The notes beneath the pieces were generated by a model. That model saw only the letters and a program-made list of their open reading frames with translations, was not told where the DNA came from and did no database searches. From assembly GCA_030533405.1 (NCBI GenBank), contig JAUNJF010000003.1, positions 13,204 to 77,203 of the forward strand: a stretch of 64,000 nucleotides of DNA. Direction: 5' to 3'. This DNA is from Eubacteriales bacterium. GTDB lineage: Bacteria; Bacillota; Clostridia; Lachnospirales; Lachnospiraceae. A program made the translations under genes and the position numbers. Positions 51,895-59,878 of the stretch are shown here, piece after piece (positions within the stretch are counted from its first letter, which is position 1; each line of letters opens with the position of its first letter).

Positions 51895-52356
51895 TTACAT
51901 CTGTTTTAAAAGATTTACCATTTCAATTGCACCTAACGCACAATCATATCCCTTATTACCTGCTTTTGTTCCTGCACGCTCAATTGCCTGCTCAATATTT
52001 TCAGTTGTAACAATACCAAACATAACTGGCACACCTGTGTTCATAGAAACTTGTGCAATTCCCTTTGACACCTCATTACAAACATAATCATAATGACTTG
52101 TTGCACCACGAATGACTGTTCCCAAACAAATCACTGCATCATACTCGCCAGACTCAGCCATCTTCTTTGCAGCAACTGGAATCTCAAATGCCCCTGGTAC
52201 CCAAGCCAAAGTAATGTTATCATCTGGAACATCGTGACGTGTTAATCCATCTACTGCTCCACCAATCAATTTTGATACAATAAACTCATTAAATCGTGCT
52301 GCCACGATACCAACCTTCATATCTTTTGCTACTAATTTTCCCTCTAATGTCTTCAT
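51895..52356 (-). CDS. ribH: 6,7-dimethyl-8-ribityllumazine synthase
   Basis: 153 residues. [38 protein letters not shown], and [24 protein letters not shown] with the catalytic His; all are lumazine synthase hallmarks. Forms the riboflavin precursor in 60-subunit or pentameric shells. It stands alone, without ribD/E/BA, and only about 70 nt separate it from the upstream gene, so no FMN riboswitch fits. Confidence 0.96.
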   Translation of the reverse strand: MKTLEGKLVAKDMKVGIVAARFNEFIVSKLIGGAVDGLTRHDVPDDNITLAWVPGAFEIPVAAKKMAESGEYDAVICLGTVIRGATSHYDYVCNEVSKGIAQVSMNTGVPVMFGIVTTENIEQAIERAGTKAGNKGYDCALGAIEMVNLLKQM

Positions 52357-52428
52357 TTTATTCTATCCTTTCCTAATTGAAATATCGTTTCATAATCCAC
52401 GTAATCTTAGCATTTTCAAGCACTTCTG

Positions 52429-53196
52429 TCAAATAAGAGATGGCATATTTTCTCCATCATACAAATAAGCAGGAAGGTGATTTGTTGCTTCTTCCTGACT
52501 CTCCAAATACGCCTGTGGAAGCTTCATTTGATAGCCCAACCCCTGTTTTACCGCACGAACATAATCTGCATCTGTTTGTATCGGTTGGTCAAATGCCATC
52601 GCATACAATTTCTCATTTACCGCATTTGATGCATCATGAATATCAGAACCAGCTGTCATCGGCAATTGATATTGCTTTGCATATCTATATGCCAAAATAT
52701 CCTGTTCATGTGGGTTTCCTGCATTTGCAACCTCCCATGCATCGCACTGATATGGATGAAGATTAACCTGACTAATGTAATCTCTCTCTCTAAATGGATG
52801 CGCCTGTACAACCAATCCGCCTGCTTCCTTCACTTTTTCATAATGCGTTTTCTGATCCCACGCAAGCATATCTGGATGCGCCAACAACCATTGTTTATCT
52901 AGTCCGTATACCAAATATTCATCATGATTAAAGTTCACTTCCCATCCTAAGAATACCTTTAACCCTTGACGGTCGCCTTCGGTCTTTGCTTTTTCATACC
53001 CTTTACAGAACAATGTAATTCGTTCTTCCCATGGCAAATCCTTCGGAATACAACTATTTCCATTAAAGAAATGGTCGGTTACGAAAATACCATCATATCC
53101 CAAATTTTTGTAATATGTGATATAGTCGCTACCAGAACTTTTCGCACACGTGCTCGCCTCAGAGGTGTGCAAATGTGTTTCATATAAATATGTCAT
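52429..53196 (-). CDS. PHP-domain metal-dependent phosphoesterase
   Basis: 255 residues, one PHP domain: YLYETHLHTSEAS (His-x-His), GIFVTDHFFNG (Asp-His), FLGWEVNFN, VVQAHPFRE and AGSDIHD. The family includes histidinol phosphatase and nucleotide phosphoesterases. No histidine genes are near, so the substrate is unknown. It starts 7 nt after the stop of the DAACS gene on the same strand. Confidence 0.87.
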   Translation of the reverse strand: MTYLYETHLHTSEASTCAKSSGSDYITYYKNLGYDGIFVTDHFFNGNSCIPKDLPWEERITLFCKGYEKAKTEGDRQGLKVFLGWEVNFNHDEYLVYGLDKQWLLAHPDMLAWDQKTHYEKVKEAGGLVVQAHPFRERDYISQVNLHPYQCDAWEVANAGNPHEQDILAYRYAKQYQLPMTAGSDIHDASNAVNEKLYAMAFDQPIQTDADYVRAVKQGLGYQMKLPQAYLESQEEATNHLPAYLYDGENMPSLI

Positions 53197-53203
53197 ATAT
53201 TTT

Positions 53204-54469
53204 TTATCCTTCCGTTTTGCTAAATACGTCTCGATTCAAATCTCCGTTTTGATGTGCAACAATTGTTGTACATACAGCATCTCCTGTAATATTGACTGCA
53301 GTTCTTAACATATCCAAAATTCGATCAATTCCCATAATCAATGCAATCGCCTCAACTGGAAGACCAACAGCTGCAAATACCATGGACAAGGTTACCAATC
53401 CTACAGATGGAATACCTGCAGTTCCGATTGATGCCAATGTCGCTGTTGCAATGACTGTAATATACCCCTTTAATCCTAAATGCACACCATAAGCCTGCGC
53501 TGCAAATACAACAGCTACACCCTGCATAATAGAGGTTCCATCCATATTGATAGTTGCACCAAGTGGAATGGTAAAAGATGAAATCTTTCTTGAAACACCA
53601 ATTTTTTCCTCTAATGTATCAATATTCATAGGGATGGTTGCATTGGACGTTGATGTTGAAAACGCAAATGCCATAACCGGAAAAAACTTCTTTAAAAACT
53701 TTAATGGATTCAATCTTGTAAATACAAGCAACAATAGCATATACACAAAAAAGCATTGCACACCTAACGCAATCGTCACACTTCCCATATATTTTAGTAA
53801 TGGTAAAAACGCATCAAAACCTAAATTTGCAAATGTTCTTGAAATCATACAAAACACACCAATTGGTGCAAATGCCATAACCATATTAGTCATTTCCATC
53901 ATTAAATCATTACACTGGTTAAAGAAATTCGAAACAAGCTCTGCTCGTTCTCCCATTTTTGCTAAAAGGATACCAACAATCAATGCAAACAAAATAACCT
54001 GTAACATGGTTCCACTTGCCAACGACTGAATCGGATTTTCTGGTATTATATTTAAAAGTGTATCTACCATAGATGTACTTTCCGCTACTGTCACTTCTCC
54101 CGCTTCGATGGAATCCATATTCAAACCAATTCCTGGATGAATAATTGATGCAACTGTAATCGCAACCGTAACAGCCAATGCAGTTGTTACCAAATAAAAT
54201 GCAATTGTCTTACCACCGACTTTTCCAAGCGCCTTGGTATCACCAATCGCAGAACTACCACAAACGAGCGAACAAAACACCAACGGTACAACCAGCATTT
54301 TCATCAATCGAATAAATCCATTACCAATCACATAGAAAATACCTTCTACAAATACAGTATCCCTCACATAACTATGTGGAATCAGCTGATTAAAAATCAC
54401 ACCAACAATCAATCCCCCAATTAATCCTATAAATATCCAAGTTGTTAAATTAAACTTCTTTCCCTTCAT
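53204..54469 (-). CDS. Dicarboxylate/amino-acid:cation symporter (DAACS)
   Basis: 421 residues, GltP/SdcS-like. MLVVPLVFCSLVCGSSAIGD, FAFSTSTSNATIPMNID (serine-rich re-entrant hairpin 1), IPLGATINMDGTSIMQGVAVVFAAQAYG (the TM7 NMDGT motif), GTAGIPSVGLV (hairpin 2) and MGIDRILDMLRTAVNITGDAVCT. Takes up glutamate, aspartate or C4-dicarboxylates with Na+ or H+. Exact substrate not decidable. Confidence 0.94.
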   Translation of the reverse strand: MKGKKFNLTTWIFIGLIGGLIVGVIFNQLIPHSYVRDTVFVEGIFYVIGNGFIRLMKMLVVPLVFCSLVCGSSAIGDTKALGKVGGKTIAFYLVTTALAVTVAITVASIIHPGIGLNMDSIEAGEVTVAESTSMVDTLLNIIPENPIQSLASGTMLQVILFALIVGILLAKMGERAELVSNFFNQCNDLMMEMTNMVMAFAPIGVFCMISRTFANLGFDAFLPLLKYMGSVTIALGVQCFFVYMLLLLVFTRLNPLKFLKKFFPVMAFAFSTSTSNATIPMNIDTLEEKIGVSRKISSFTIPLGATINMDGTSIMQGVAVVFAAQAYGVHLGLKGYITVIATATLASIGTAGIPSVGLVTLSMVFAAVGLPVEAIALIMGIDRILDMLRTAVNITGDAVCTTIVAHQNGDLNRDVFSKTEG

Positions 54470-54499
54470 CTGTTTCCTCCAACCATTCTAGTATTCGTA

Positions 54500-55348
54500 T
54501 TATTGTTTTTTATAATCCTCAATATAATCTTTCAAATCATCCAACCATAATGGCATTGTAAAGATTTCTGTCATTTTCATCATCAAATTCTCTAACAATG
54601 TAGAAGACTGTCCACTTTGTCCCTCTGTGAATTTGCGCTTTACAAGATTCACATCGTAATCCATTAACGAAAGTATCGTCTTTGCAAATTCATATCGTGA
54701 ACACATACCCTCACACGATGCATGATAAGTTCCATACTCAGATTCTTCAATTAATCGTTCTACAAACTCTGCCAACGTTCTTGCACTCGTTGGACTACTT
54801 ATTTTATCGATTGGTGCCTCAAAGGACTCGCCACGCTTTCCATGCTCCACAACATAACTAAAATAATTTCCCTCAGCAGCGCTATATACCCATGAACTAC
54901 GAATAATTAAATGCTTTGGATTTAATTCTCTCACATAATTCTCCCCAGCAAGCTTCGACTTTCCATAAATTGTATTTGGATCTGGTGTATCGTACTCAGT
55001 CAGTCTTCCTGATGTTTTTCCATCAAATATATCATCTGTAGATAGCTGAATTAATTTCGCGTTGATTCTTCTCGACGCACTTGCCAGATTTCTTGCACCT
55101 AGCGCATTCACCTTAAATGCTTCCACCATATGCTTCTCGCAATATTCTGCATTTGATATACTTGCACAATTAATCACAATCGTCGGACGATACATATCCA
55201 TCGCATGATCTACCGCATGCATATCTGTAATATCTACATCCTGATCCGTTTCCAATATCTTATAATCACTATTCTTTTCTAATCGGTCCGATAATTCTGT
55301 GCCAAGTCTTCCAGCTGCCCCCGTAATCCAAATTGTTTGCTTTGCCAT
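54500..55348 (-). CDS. RmlD-like NAD(P)-dependent sugar-nucleotide reductase
   Basis: 282 residues, extended SDR. N-terminal TIWITGAAGRLGTELSDRL (G-x2-G-x2-G nucleotide site), INCASISNAEYCE, LIQLSTDDIFDGK, and the YGKSKLAGE catalytic Tyr-x3-Lys. It resembles dTDP-4-dehydrorhamnose reductase in length and motif order. It may supply a deoxysugar for surface glycans, in line with the flippase and Stealth genes nearby, but the substrate is not proven. Confidence 0.82.
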   Translation of the reverse strand: MAKQTIWITGAAGRLGTELSDRLEKNSDYKILETDQDVDITDMHAVDHAMDMYRPTIVINCASISNAEYCEKHMVEAFKVNALGARNLASASRRINAKLIQLSTDDIFDGKTSGRLTEYDTPDPNTIYGKSKLAGENYVRELNPKHLIIRSSWVYSAAEGNYFSYVVEHGKRGESFEAPIDKISSPTSARTLAEFVERLIEESEYGTYHASCEGMCSRYEFAKTILSLMDYDVNLVKRKFTEGQSGQSSTLLENLMMKMTEIFTMPLWLDDLKDYIEDYKKQ

Positions 55349-55383
55349 ATTCCCACTTCTCCTTTTTTGTATATATTCCTAAT

Positions 55384-55592
55384 AGGTAATTGCGAAACTC
55401 GATTTAGGTGGTTGAAAGTTGTACAATATAAACAAATCCAAGTTGGGTCGTTTGCACTTAATTACGAATGTAACAGTACATAAGGTAGCAAAATACGCTA
55501 CCTAAGTACTGACATTCGTAAACATCCCAACTTAGATAGTTGTTTATATTGTACAACTATAATTTACATAATTGAGAGTTTCGCAATTACCT
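55384..55592. mobile_element. MITE-like long palindrome, full copy (209 bp)
   Basis: Perfect 17-bp terminal inverted repeats (AGGTAATTGCGAAACTC and its complement). Further nested inverted repeats are GTTGTACAATATAAACAA with its exact complement, and ACGAATGT...AAGGTAG with CTACCTAAG...ACATTCGT near the centre. The whole element can fold on itself. It codes for nothing. The flanks show AAT on both sides, and ATATATTCC appears on each side close by, as possible target duplication. Two deleted relatives are at 10965-11040 and 29216-29302. Confidence 0.85.
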
Positions 55593-55644
55593 AATATATT
55601 CCCGACATCTGAATTATATCATAGCTCGCCCAAGGTTACAAAAT

Positions 55645-56115
55645 TTAAGCATTATTTTTATCCTTTGCATGTTTTAGCCTGTATGCAATCTTTTTCATCT
55701 GTGGTCTGAGTGGAAGGAAACACAACCAAATCCTTGTTAAGACAACATAAAACAGATTTAAAACAGAAACACGCTTTCCTTTTCGAACCAATCCTACAAG
55801 AACAGCTTTGATTTGACTCTTTTGAATCGGTCCTTCTATTTCCACCTGATTATCCCCCACCAGATAAATTCCATCCTGCTTGACTTTATAGACTCGATGA
55901 AGCACTAAGGTGTCATCTGCCCTTCGATATAGCACTACCATACCACGTTTTAATGGCATCGCATCTGCTTGCTTTAAAATCACCTGATCTCGTTCTGGCA
56001 CAATTACTGGATACATACTATACCCTTTCGGTGCCATTTGAATTGTTCCATACTTTGCAAGCAATGCCTCCACATTCACCGTTTCTTTCTTTTCTTCAAA
56101 ACAATTTTTAGTCAT
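55645..56115 (-). CDS. S26-type signal peptidase-like protease (Ser/His)
   Basis: 156 residues. PKGYSMYPVIVPERDQVILK carries the probable catalytic Ser33. MPLKRGMVVLYRRADDTLVLHRVYKV has His73 where the ER/SipW type uses His in place of Lys, and YLVGDNQVEIEGPI has Asp88. A hydrophobic segment near residues 118-137 may anchor it. Such S24/S26 peptidases occur with PqqD- and HprK-related genes. It may cut the leader of the small protein encoded at 59377-59787, though no site is proven. Divergent from the PqqD-HprK gene. Confidence 0.8.
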   Translation of the reverse strand: MTKNCFEEKKETVNVEALLAKYGTIQMAPKGYSMYPVIVPERDQVILKQADAMPLKRGMVVLYRRADDTLVLHRVYKVKQDGIYLVGDNQVEIEGPIQKSQIKAVLVGLVRKGKRVSVLNLFYVVLTRIWLCFLPLRPQMKKIAYRLKHAKDKNNA

Positions 56116-56212
56116 AATATCTTTTTCCCTTTATATTGCCGATATTGTTTTAGACATTTACAAAACCTTCAAATCTCGGTTATACCATTGCTGATTTCTA
56201 TATTATATATAA

Positions 56213-56260
56213 AATGCTATATAAAACATCATAGCATTATTATAGTGAAAATGCTATAAT
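56213..56260. promoter_or_regulatory. Three-half-site operator and -10 box in divergent region
   Basis: AATGCTAT (56213-56220), N10, ATAGCATT (56231-56238), N11, AATGCTAT (56250-56257). The third half-site overlaps TATAAT (56255-56260), a likely -10 for the PqqD-HprK gene about 70 nt downstream. The alternating orientation suggests a dimeric regulator. No obvious -35 is seen at 17 bp. Confidence 0.5.
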
Positions 56261-56328
56261 AAGCCTGTATTTATCACCAAAAACAAACAGTATGCTACAT
56301 AGAAGTTTCAAAAAAGAGGTATCCATTT

Positions 56329-57462
56329 ATGAAAAAAACATCTTTTCTTTCCACGATATTAAAAAACACACCCTATTTGCTTCCATATGGACAGGCAATT
56401 GCTGATTATCGAATTGGAATGTCTACCAATGAGACAGGACATATGCTTTGGGATGCAATCAGTCATGGTGCCAATCGTGCGGATCTCATTACCCTCTTGC
56501 AAACGACATATGATATATCAGCAAGTGACTTACCCGATTTAGAACAGGATGTCGACACCTTTTTATCTACATTGCAGACAAATGCGATTTTGGAAAACAC
56601 GACATCTGAACTTTGTAGGTTCCCAAAGTCTTATATTAAAATCGGTCCTGTTACCTGTTGCATGCAGTTACCAACGGGTATAATTCAAGAATTTTTTGAA
56701 GCTTTTTGTGTAGAACCAGGCTCAACCATGCAAAATATATGTTTCTATCCTTATCTTCCAAGCAATCGTCCAAACGGAATGGTTCTTGTGAGAAATGAAG
56801 ATATGCTAATTATGGAAACAGATGACTGGTTTATTTTCTTACCACAAAAAAGCACCTTTGTTTACGAACTACACGTTTCCAAAGATACTTCTAAAGCAAA
56901 TATTTATAGCAAGCTTGATGAACAGAATTCCTTATGCTATCACGAAATCTTTCATATGCTACGATTTGCATTTGTTATGATAGCACAAAAAAATGGACTT
57001 TTAGTCGTCCACTCTGCTTCCATTTTACACAACAATCAGGCATGGCTCTTTTCTGGTCATTCTGGTGCTGGGAAATCTACCCACACCAATCTTTGGCATC
57101 AGGAATTTAACACCCTCATTTTAAATGGAGACTTAAATATGATTGGAATAGAACAGAACAAAGCAATCTGTTATGGATTGCCATGGTGCGGAACATCCAA
57201 TATTTTCACTACAAAAAGTCACCCATTAGGTGGTATTGTCTACCTTAAGAAAGCTCTCGAAAATAAAGTCTTAGAGATACCTGCTGACAAAGAACAACTC
57301 TACCTTTTAGAACGATTAATCTCGCCAAGCTGGACCAAAGAACAATTCGAATCAAACATTATGTTAACCAACGACATTGTAAACCTGATTCGCAGCTTCC
57401 AGCTTTTCTGTACAAAAGACACAGAGGCTGCCTATGTCATGCGTAGCGCAATCGAATCATAA
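56329..57462 (+). CDS. PqqD-like domain fused to HprK-like kinase
   Basis: 377 residues. Residues about 25-92 (RIGMSTNETGHMLWDAISHGANRADLITLLQ...DVDTFLSTLQTNAILE) fit the PqqD/RRE peptide-binding fold. Residues about 215-375 resemble HPr kinase: VVHSASILHNNQAWLFSGHSGAGKSTHTNLW with the P-loop at 243-250, and NGDLNMIG as the acidic motif. No PTS HPr-binding region is seen. In paeninodin-type lasso clusters an HprK homologue phosphorylates the peptide, and in other systems separate PqqD and HprK-related proteins pair; here they are one chain. The only gene of this region on the plus strand. Confidence 0.82.
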   Translation: MKKTSFLSTILKNTPYLLPYGQAIADYRIGMSTNETGHMLWDAISHGANRADLITLLQTTYDISASDLPDLEQDVDTFLSTLQTNAILENTTSELCRFPKSYIKIGPVTCCMQLPTGIIQEFFEAFCVEPGSTMQNICFYPYLPSNRPNGMVLVRNEDMLIMETDDWFIFLPQKSTFVYELHVSKDTSKANIYSKLDEQNSLCYHEIFHMLRFAFVMIAQKNGLLVVHSASILHNNQAWLFSGHSGAGKSTHTNLWHQEFNTLILNGDLNMIGIEQNKAICYGLPWCGTSNIFTTKSHPLGGIVYLKKALENKVLEIPADKEQLYLLERLISPSWTKEQFESNIMLTNDIVNLIRSFQLFCTKDTEAAYVMRSAIES

Positions 57463-57495
57463 GCAACCCCTAACAATCTTATATATCTACACGTT

Positions 57496-59265
57496 TTAGA
57501 AATCATGCATCATTTGTGTGATTTCTTCCTCACTCAATACCTCGCATCTCTTTTGTCGTATCGCATACACTTGGTTACAAATTGACAATACCGTTGGTCT
57601 ATGCGTCGTTACAATACAAGTTCTCGGTTTACAATCCCGCGATATATTTTTTAACACTTTACGCTCTGTCGCCACATCCAATGCAGATGTCGCCTCATCT
57701 AATAACAAAATCGGAGTATCTCTTAACAATGCTCTCGCAATCGATAATCTCTGCGCCTGACCTTCCGAAAAACCACCACCACGTTCTTTGATTTTACTAT
57801 GAATTCCATCTGGTAATTTTTTCACAAACTCCCATGCACAGGCACGTTTCAAGCAATCGATAATCTCCTCATCTGTTGCATCTTCCTTCACATTTCGCAT
57901 ATTTTCAGCGATAGTACCGGAAAACATAGTGTTTCCCTGTGGTACATAGGAAAATATCTGTCTAGTAGCAGGTGATAATTCAATACCATCATCCTTTTTT
58001 GCAGCTACACATTTTGCTATTCCACCCTGTATCGGGATTAAGGAAAGCAAAATACGCATCATTGTCGTCTTTCCCTCACCAGAAGGACCCACTAACGCTA
58101 CAATCTCATGCGGACTTGCTTCTAAGCTTGCCTGTTCAAATACCTGTGTGCCATTGTGATAGGTATATGAAATGTCATGCATCTCAATTCCAATTCCTGA
58201 TTTTCCATTTTTCTTTGCAAATTCTGCCACTACATCCGATTTGCTATAATCTTCTCTTGGCATTTCCACGATATCCATTAATCTTCCAGCTGATGTCGTG
58301 AGGTTGATTGCCATTGGAACCAATGAAGTCAAATTATGTAACGTTCCTGTTAAAGTTCCTGACAACCCTAAAAACATGGTCATCGTACCATAATCAATGG
58401 CTCCACTCCACACACGATAGATTCCCCATCCATAGGATGCGTAAGAGACCAAAAGACCCACTGTAGATAAAATCACAGACGTCCAAATTGACATTCGCTG
58501 AAATTCCAAACGCATCGAAATATATTCCTGTTGTAACTGCTTTAATCTTCTTACATATAAATCAATCAAATCAAACGCTTTAATCGTTTGAATATTGGAA
58601 AATGTCTCCTGATTAAATCCAGACATTTTTGCACCCATGGCTGCACTTTTTTCATTGTTATTCACCATTCGTTTCATCAATGTCTTAGATAAAATCAAAC
58701 TGACAGGCATTCCTAAAAAAGCAAACAACGCAAAACTAGGATCATGATAAACAACCACAACAAATGCACTGATAAAACGAAATGTATAAATGATTAAATT
58801 CGGAATAAAACTTAGCACCCCATTTGAAATCATGGACGCATCCGAACTCCATCTCGTCAGCAAATCACCAGTGTGATAATTTGTTAAGGACTCCCAGTCC
58901 GTCACTAGTATTTTGTCAAATATGTCTGCTTTAATATCCGCATCCACTCTCATACTAATCAGATTCGATGCATAACTAGATATCTCACTCACAATCATGT
59001 TTCCAACATTCAACCCAATCATGATGGCAAATGTTTGTAACACCTTACCAGCCTGATGCCCTGTAATAATATTAACCAAATCTCTTGACACCAAACTACC
59101 ACCAAGCGATACAATGGTTCCAAACATTCCCAATAATGTATAAAAAACAACGGACTTCCAATATAATCTCGCATACTGATATATCCATTTCGTCTGCACC
59201 TTCATCTCCGACAATCTGCCAGCCTGAATACGGGAAATATAAAATTGAATTCTTTCCTTCCACAT
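57496..59265 (-). CDS. ABC exporter (fused membrane and ATPase domains)
   Basis: 589 residues, start at MWKERIQFYIS behind AGGAA with 8-nt spacer. Six membrane helices (about 35-310) followed by an ATPase: Walker A GPSGEGKTTMMRI, signature FSEGQAQRLSIARAL, Walker B ILLLDEATSALD, H-loop THRPTV. No C39 peptidase domain at the N-terminus, unlike bacteriocin exporters, which leaves room for the separate S26 protease. It lies downstream of the KKYEKP protein gene, beyond a terminator. I infer export of that protein or its processed form. Confidence 0.92.
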   Translation of the reverse strand: MWKERIQFYISRIQAGRLSEMKVQTKWIYQYARLYWKSVVFYTLLGMFGTIVSLGGSLVSRDLVNIITGHQAGKVLQTFAIMIGLNVGNMIVSEISSYASNLISMRVDADIKADIFDKILVTDWESLTNYHTGDLLTRWSSDASMISNGVLSFIPNLIIYTFRFISAFVVVVYHDPSFALFAFLGMPVSLILSKTLMKRMVNNNEKSAAMGAKMSGFNQETFSNIQTIKAFDLIDLYVRRLKQLQQEYISMRLEFQRMSIWTSVILSTVGLLVSYASYGWGIYRVWSGAIDYGTMTMFLGLSGTLTGTLHNLTSLVPMAINLTTSAGRLMDIVEMPREDYSKSDVVAEFAKKNGKSGIGIEMHDISYTYHNGTQVFEQASLEASPHEIVALVGPSGEGKTTMMRILLSLIPIQGGIAKCVAAKKDDGIELSPATRQIFSYVPQGNTMFSGTIAENMRNVKEDATDEEIIDCLKRACAWEFVKKLPDGIHSKIKERGGGFSEGQAQRLSIARALLRDTPILLLDEATSALDVATERKVLKNISRDCKPRTCIVTTHRPTVLSICNQVYAIRQKRCEVLSEEEITQMMHDF

Positions 59266-59313
59266 AAATAGAATTCCTTTCTCAGAAAGCTTAAGAACTT
59301 TCTCTAAAGTAAG

Positions 59314-59352
59314 AAAAAGCATCTCGACAAAATGAAGTCAAGATGCTTTTTT
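59314..59352 (-). terminator. Intrinsic terminator between small protein gene and ABC exporter
   Basis: Minus strand: AAAAAGCATCTTGAC, 7-nt loop, GTCGAGATGCTTTTT. It lies in the 111-nt gap and would lower exporter transcription relative to the small protein gene. Confidence 0.85.
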
Positions 59353-59376
59353 AATTACATATCAAAATGTTTTTTC

Positions 59377-59787
59377 TTATTTATCTCCGTCACAGAATGA
59401 ACAATAAGCACTTGTTACAGCTAAACCTTCATCTGCTTCCACTGTAATCTCACCTGTTCCAATATTATCACTTGGATTATTAAAGTAATTATATGAAACT
59501 TCGATTTTTGTAGTTCCATCGCCAGATATCAATGTACCACCTGCAGCACTCTTAAATACAACAGGTTTGTTAAAGCATAATACAAAGTGCTGTTCATTCG
59601 AATTATGATTTGTGCTATGCTTTGCATCTAATTGAATACGGAAATTTGTTCGTCCAGTTTGCTGATCCTGATGCATTCTATATGTTACCGCATAACATTT
59701 ACCACTTCCATTGCTTCCACTTGCCATATATATGCTCTCTGCTAAAACATCATTTTCTACTACCATTGGTTTTTCATATTTTTTCAT
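59377..59787 (-). CDS. Small secreted-type protein with KKYEKP leader (candidate modified peptide)
   Basis: 136 residues, start at the ATG with GGGAG 8 nt upstream. The N-terminus MKKYEKPMVVENDVLAESIY, then MASG, is a charged, non-hydrophobic leader like those of many Lachnospiraceae exported peptides, and a small flexible SNGSGK follows, a natural cleavage zone. The remainder looks like a folded beta domain rich in Asn, His and Thr, with Cys at 31, 71, 129 and 132 (ending CSFCDGDK). It has its own strong promoter and a terminator. I infer that the PqqD-HprK protein binds the leader and that the ABC exporter secretes it. No enzyme activity is recognised in it. Confidence 0.7.
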   Translation of the reverse strand: MKKYEKPMVVENDVLAESIYMASGSNGSGKCYAVTYRMHQDQQTGRTNFRIQLDAKHSTNHNSNEQHFVLCFNKPVVFKSAAGGTLISGDGTTKIEVSYNYFNNPSDNIGTGEITVEADEGLAVTSAYCSFCDGDK

Positions 59788-59848
59788 AATACATACTCCC
59801 TTTCTGTCTTTCGACACAAACCAATCTTCTTTATCTAATTAATTATTT

Positions 59849-59878
59849 ATTATACAATTGACTTTTACATTTTGTCAA
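59849..59878 (-). promoter_or_regulatory. Strong promoter of the KKYEKP protein gene
   Basis: Minus strand: -35 TTGACA (59873-59878, inside the last codons of the flippase fusion), 18-bp spacer, -10 TATAAT (59849-59854). Both boxes match consensus exactly. Confidence 0.85.

Noticed and set aside
52357..52428. FMN riboswitch before ribH
   Set aside because: The gap is about 70 nt, shorter than an FMN aptamer, and lacks its conserved blocks.
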